13,821 bases of DNA, taken from positions 1 to 13,821 of the forward strand of contig JAISRQ010000148.1 of NCBI GenBank assembly GCA_031273545.1. The letters run 5' to 3'. This document shows positions 13,551 to 13,821 of the stretch, one piece after another; position 1 is the stretch's first letter; the number at the start of each line of letters is the position of its first letter. A model generated the notes under the pieces. It searched no databases. It was not told the origin of the DNA and saw nothing but the letters and a program-made list of their open reading frames with translations. The position numbers and the translations under genes are program-made. The DNA is from Holosporales bacterium. GTDB lineage: Bacteria; Pseudomonadota; Alphaproteobacteria; BNTO01.

Positions 13551-13821
13551 GTAGGCGGGAGCCCATCGTTGTAATCATTCGGCATGAATGATGCAAAGTG
13601 ACTACTTTGAGACATCGATGTATAGCCTAGGATCGGAAAATATGGACTATATAGTTCGGGTATAGTGTACCTATATATAGGCCAATAGTCTATATCTTCC
13701 TCTAAACACTCCTCAATATCTGGGACCGTCGATATATCTACTTCAAAATCCCCACTTTCTCCCATCAAACACAAATTATCCCGTGCAATCGTCTCCTGGA
13801 CAAAGAGTGGTGCCTCATACT
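13451..13821 (-). CDS. 3' part of an unrecognised gene, 5' end beyond window
   Basis: The frame stays open to the window edge, giving 123 residues of a longer protein whose start is not visible. The visible part begins YEAPLFVQETIARDNLCLMG, then has an acidic patch (VPDIEECLEEDIDYWP) and an aromatic, proline-rich tail (YSPYFPILGY, PPTWPYNP) ending WLQLQRDIFGGPFGDWCAW and MEKR-like basic residues (REKRML). I do not recognise the family. A WLxLQR motif is repeated as a decayed copy downstream. An internal TTG at 13774 could be a start, but it has no Shine-Dalgarno, so a partial gene is more likely. The gene converges on priA. Confidence 0.6.
   Translation of the reverse strand, partial: YEAPLFVQETIARDNLCLMGESGDFEVDISTVPDIEECLEEDIDYWPIYRYTIPELYSPYFPILGYTSMSQSSHFASFMPNDYNDGLPPTWPYNPTWLQLQRDIFGGPFGDWCAWAREKRML

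Noticed and set aside
13648..13680. Palindromic CTATATATAG-rich stretch resembling the 22-bp array core
   Set aside because: It lies inside a continuous reading frame encoding Tyr/Ile/Pro codons; no periodic copies surround it.
1..13821. tRNA, rRNA or transposase genes
   Set aside because: No T-arm GTTCGA-type motif in a cloverleaf context, no rRNA-like sequence, and no DDE or tyrosine/serine recombinase motifs in any reading frame examined.

Overview
The window looks like chromosomal DNA of an AT-rich, host-associated alphaproteobacterium, probably an intracellular lineage such as Holosporales or Rickettsiales. This rests on an alphaproteobacterial-type BamE, a three-gene block resembling gene transfer agent (GTA) genes g6-g7-g8, and several eukaryote-like or exported proteins (leucine-rich repeats, 19 ankyrin-like units, and a disordered secreted protein with an SV40-like nuclear localisation sequence). 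The placement is inference. No 16S rRNA, tRNA, transposase or CRISPR array was seen.

Layout, left to right. Minus strand: guanylate kinase (3' end outside the window), a degenerate 22-bp repeat array, the lipoprotein bamE, and a BspA-like LRR protein. Plus strand: a long repeat-bearing gap, then head-tail connector, head-closure and tail-terminator genes (GTA g6-g8 like). Next come a possible inverted-repeat-bounded element, a small exported protein, an 87-bp tandem duplication and a large ankyrin-repeat protein. Convergent to that is a 669-residue secreted disordered protein on the minus strand. Divergent from it, on the plus strand, are a 152-residue unknown protein and priA. At the right edge is the 3' part of an unrecognised minus-strand gene followed by a decayed copy of its own 3' end.

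Functionally, three housekeeping genes (nucleotide metabolism, outer-membrane assembly, replication restart) enclose about 9.5 kb of accessory DNA. That DNA carries candidate host-interaction proteins and a structural fragment of a GTA or prophage without capsid, portal, terminase or tail genes. The intergenic spaces are long for a bacterium and hold degenerate repeats, including a dispersed family of about 45 bp and two duplicated gene 3' ends. This suggests local tandem duplication followed by decay. Weak starts (TTG for priA and for the disordered protein) were assigned from Shine-Dalgarno placement.
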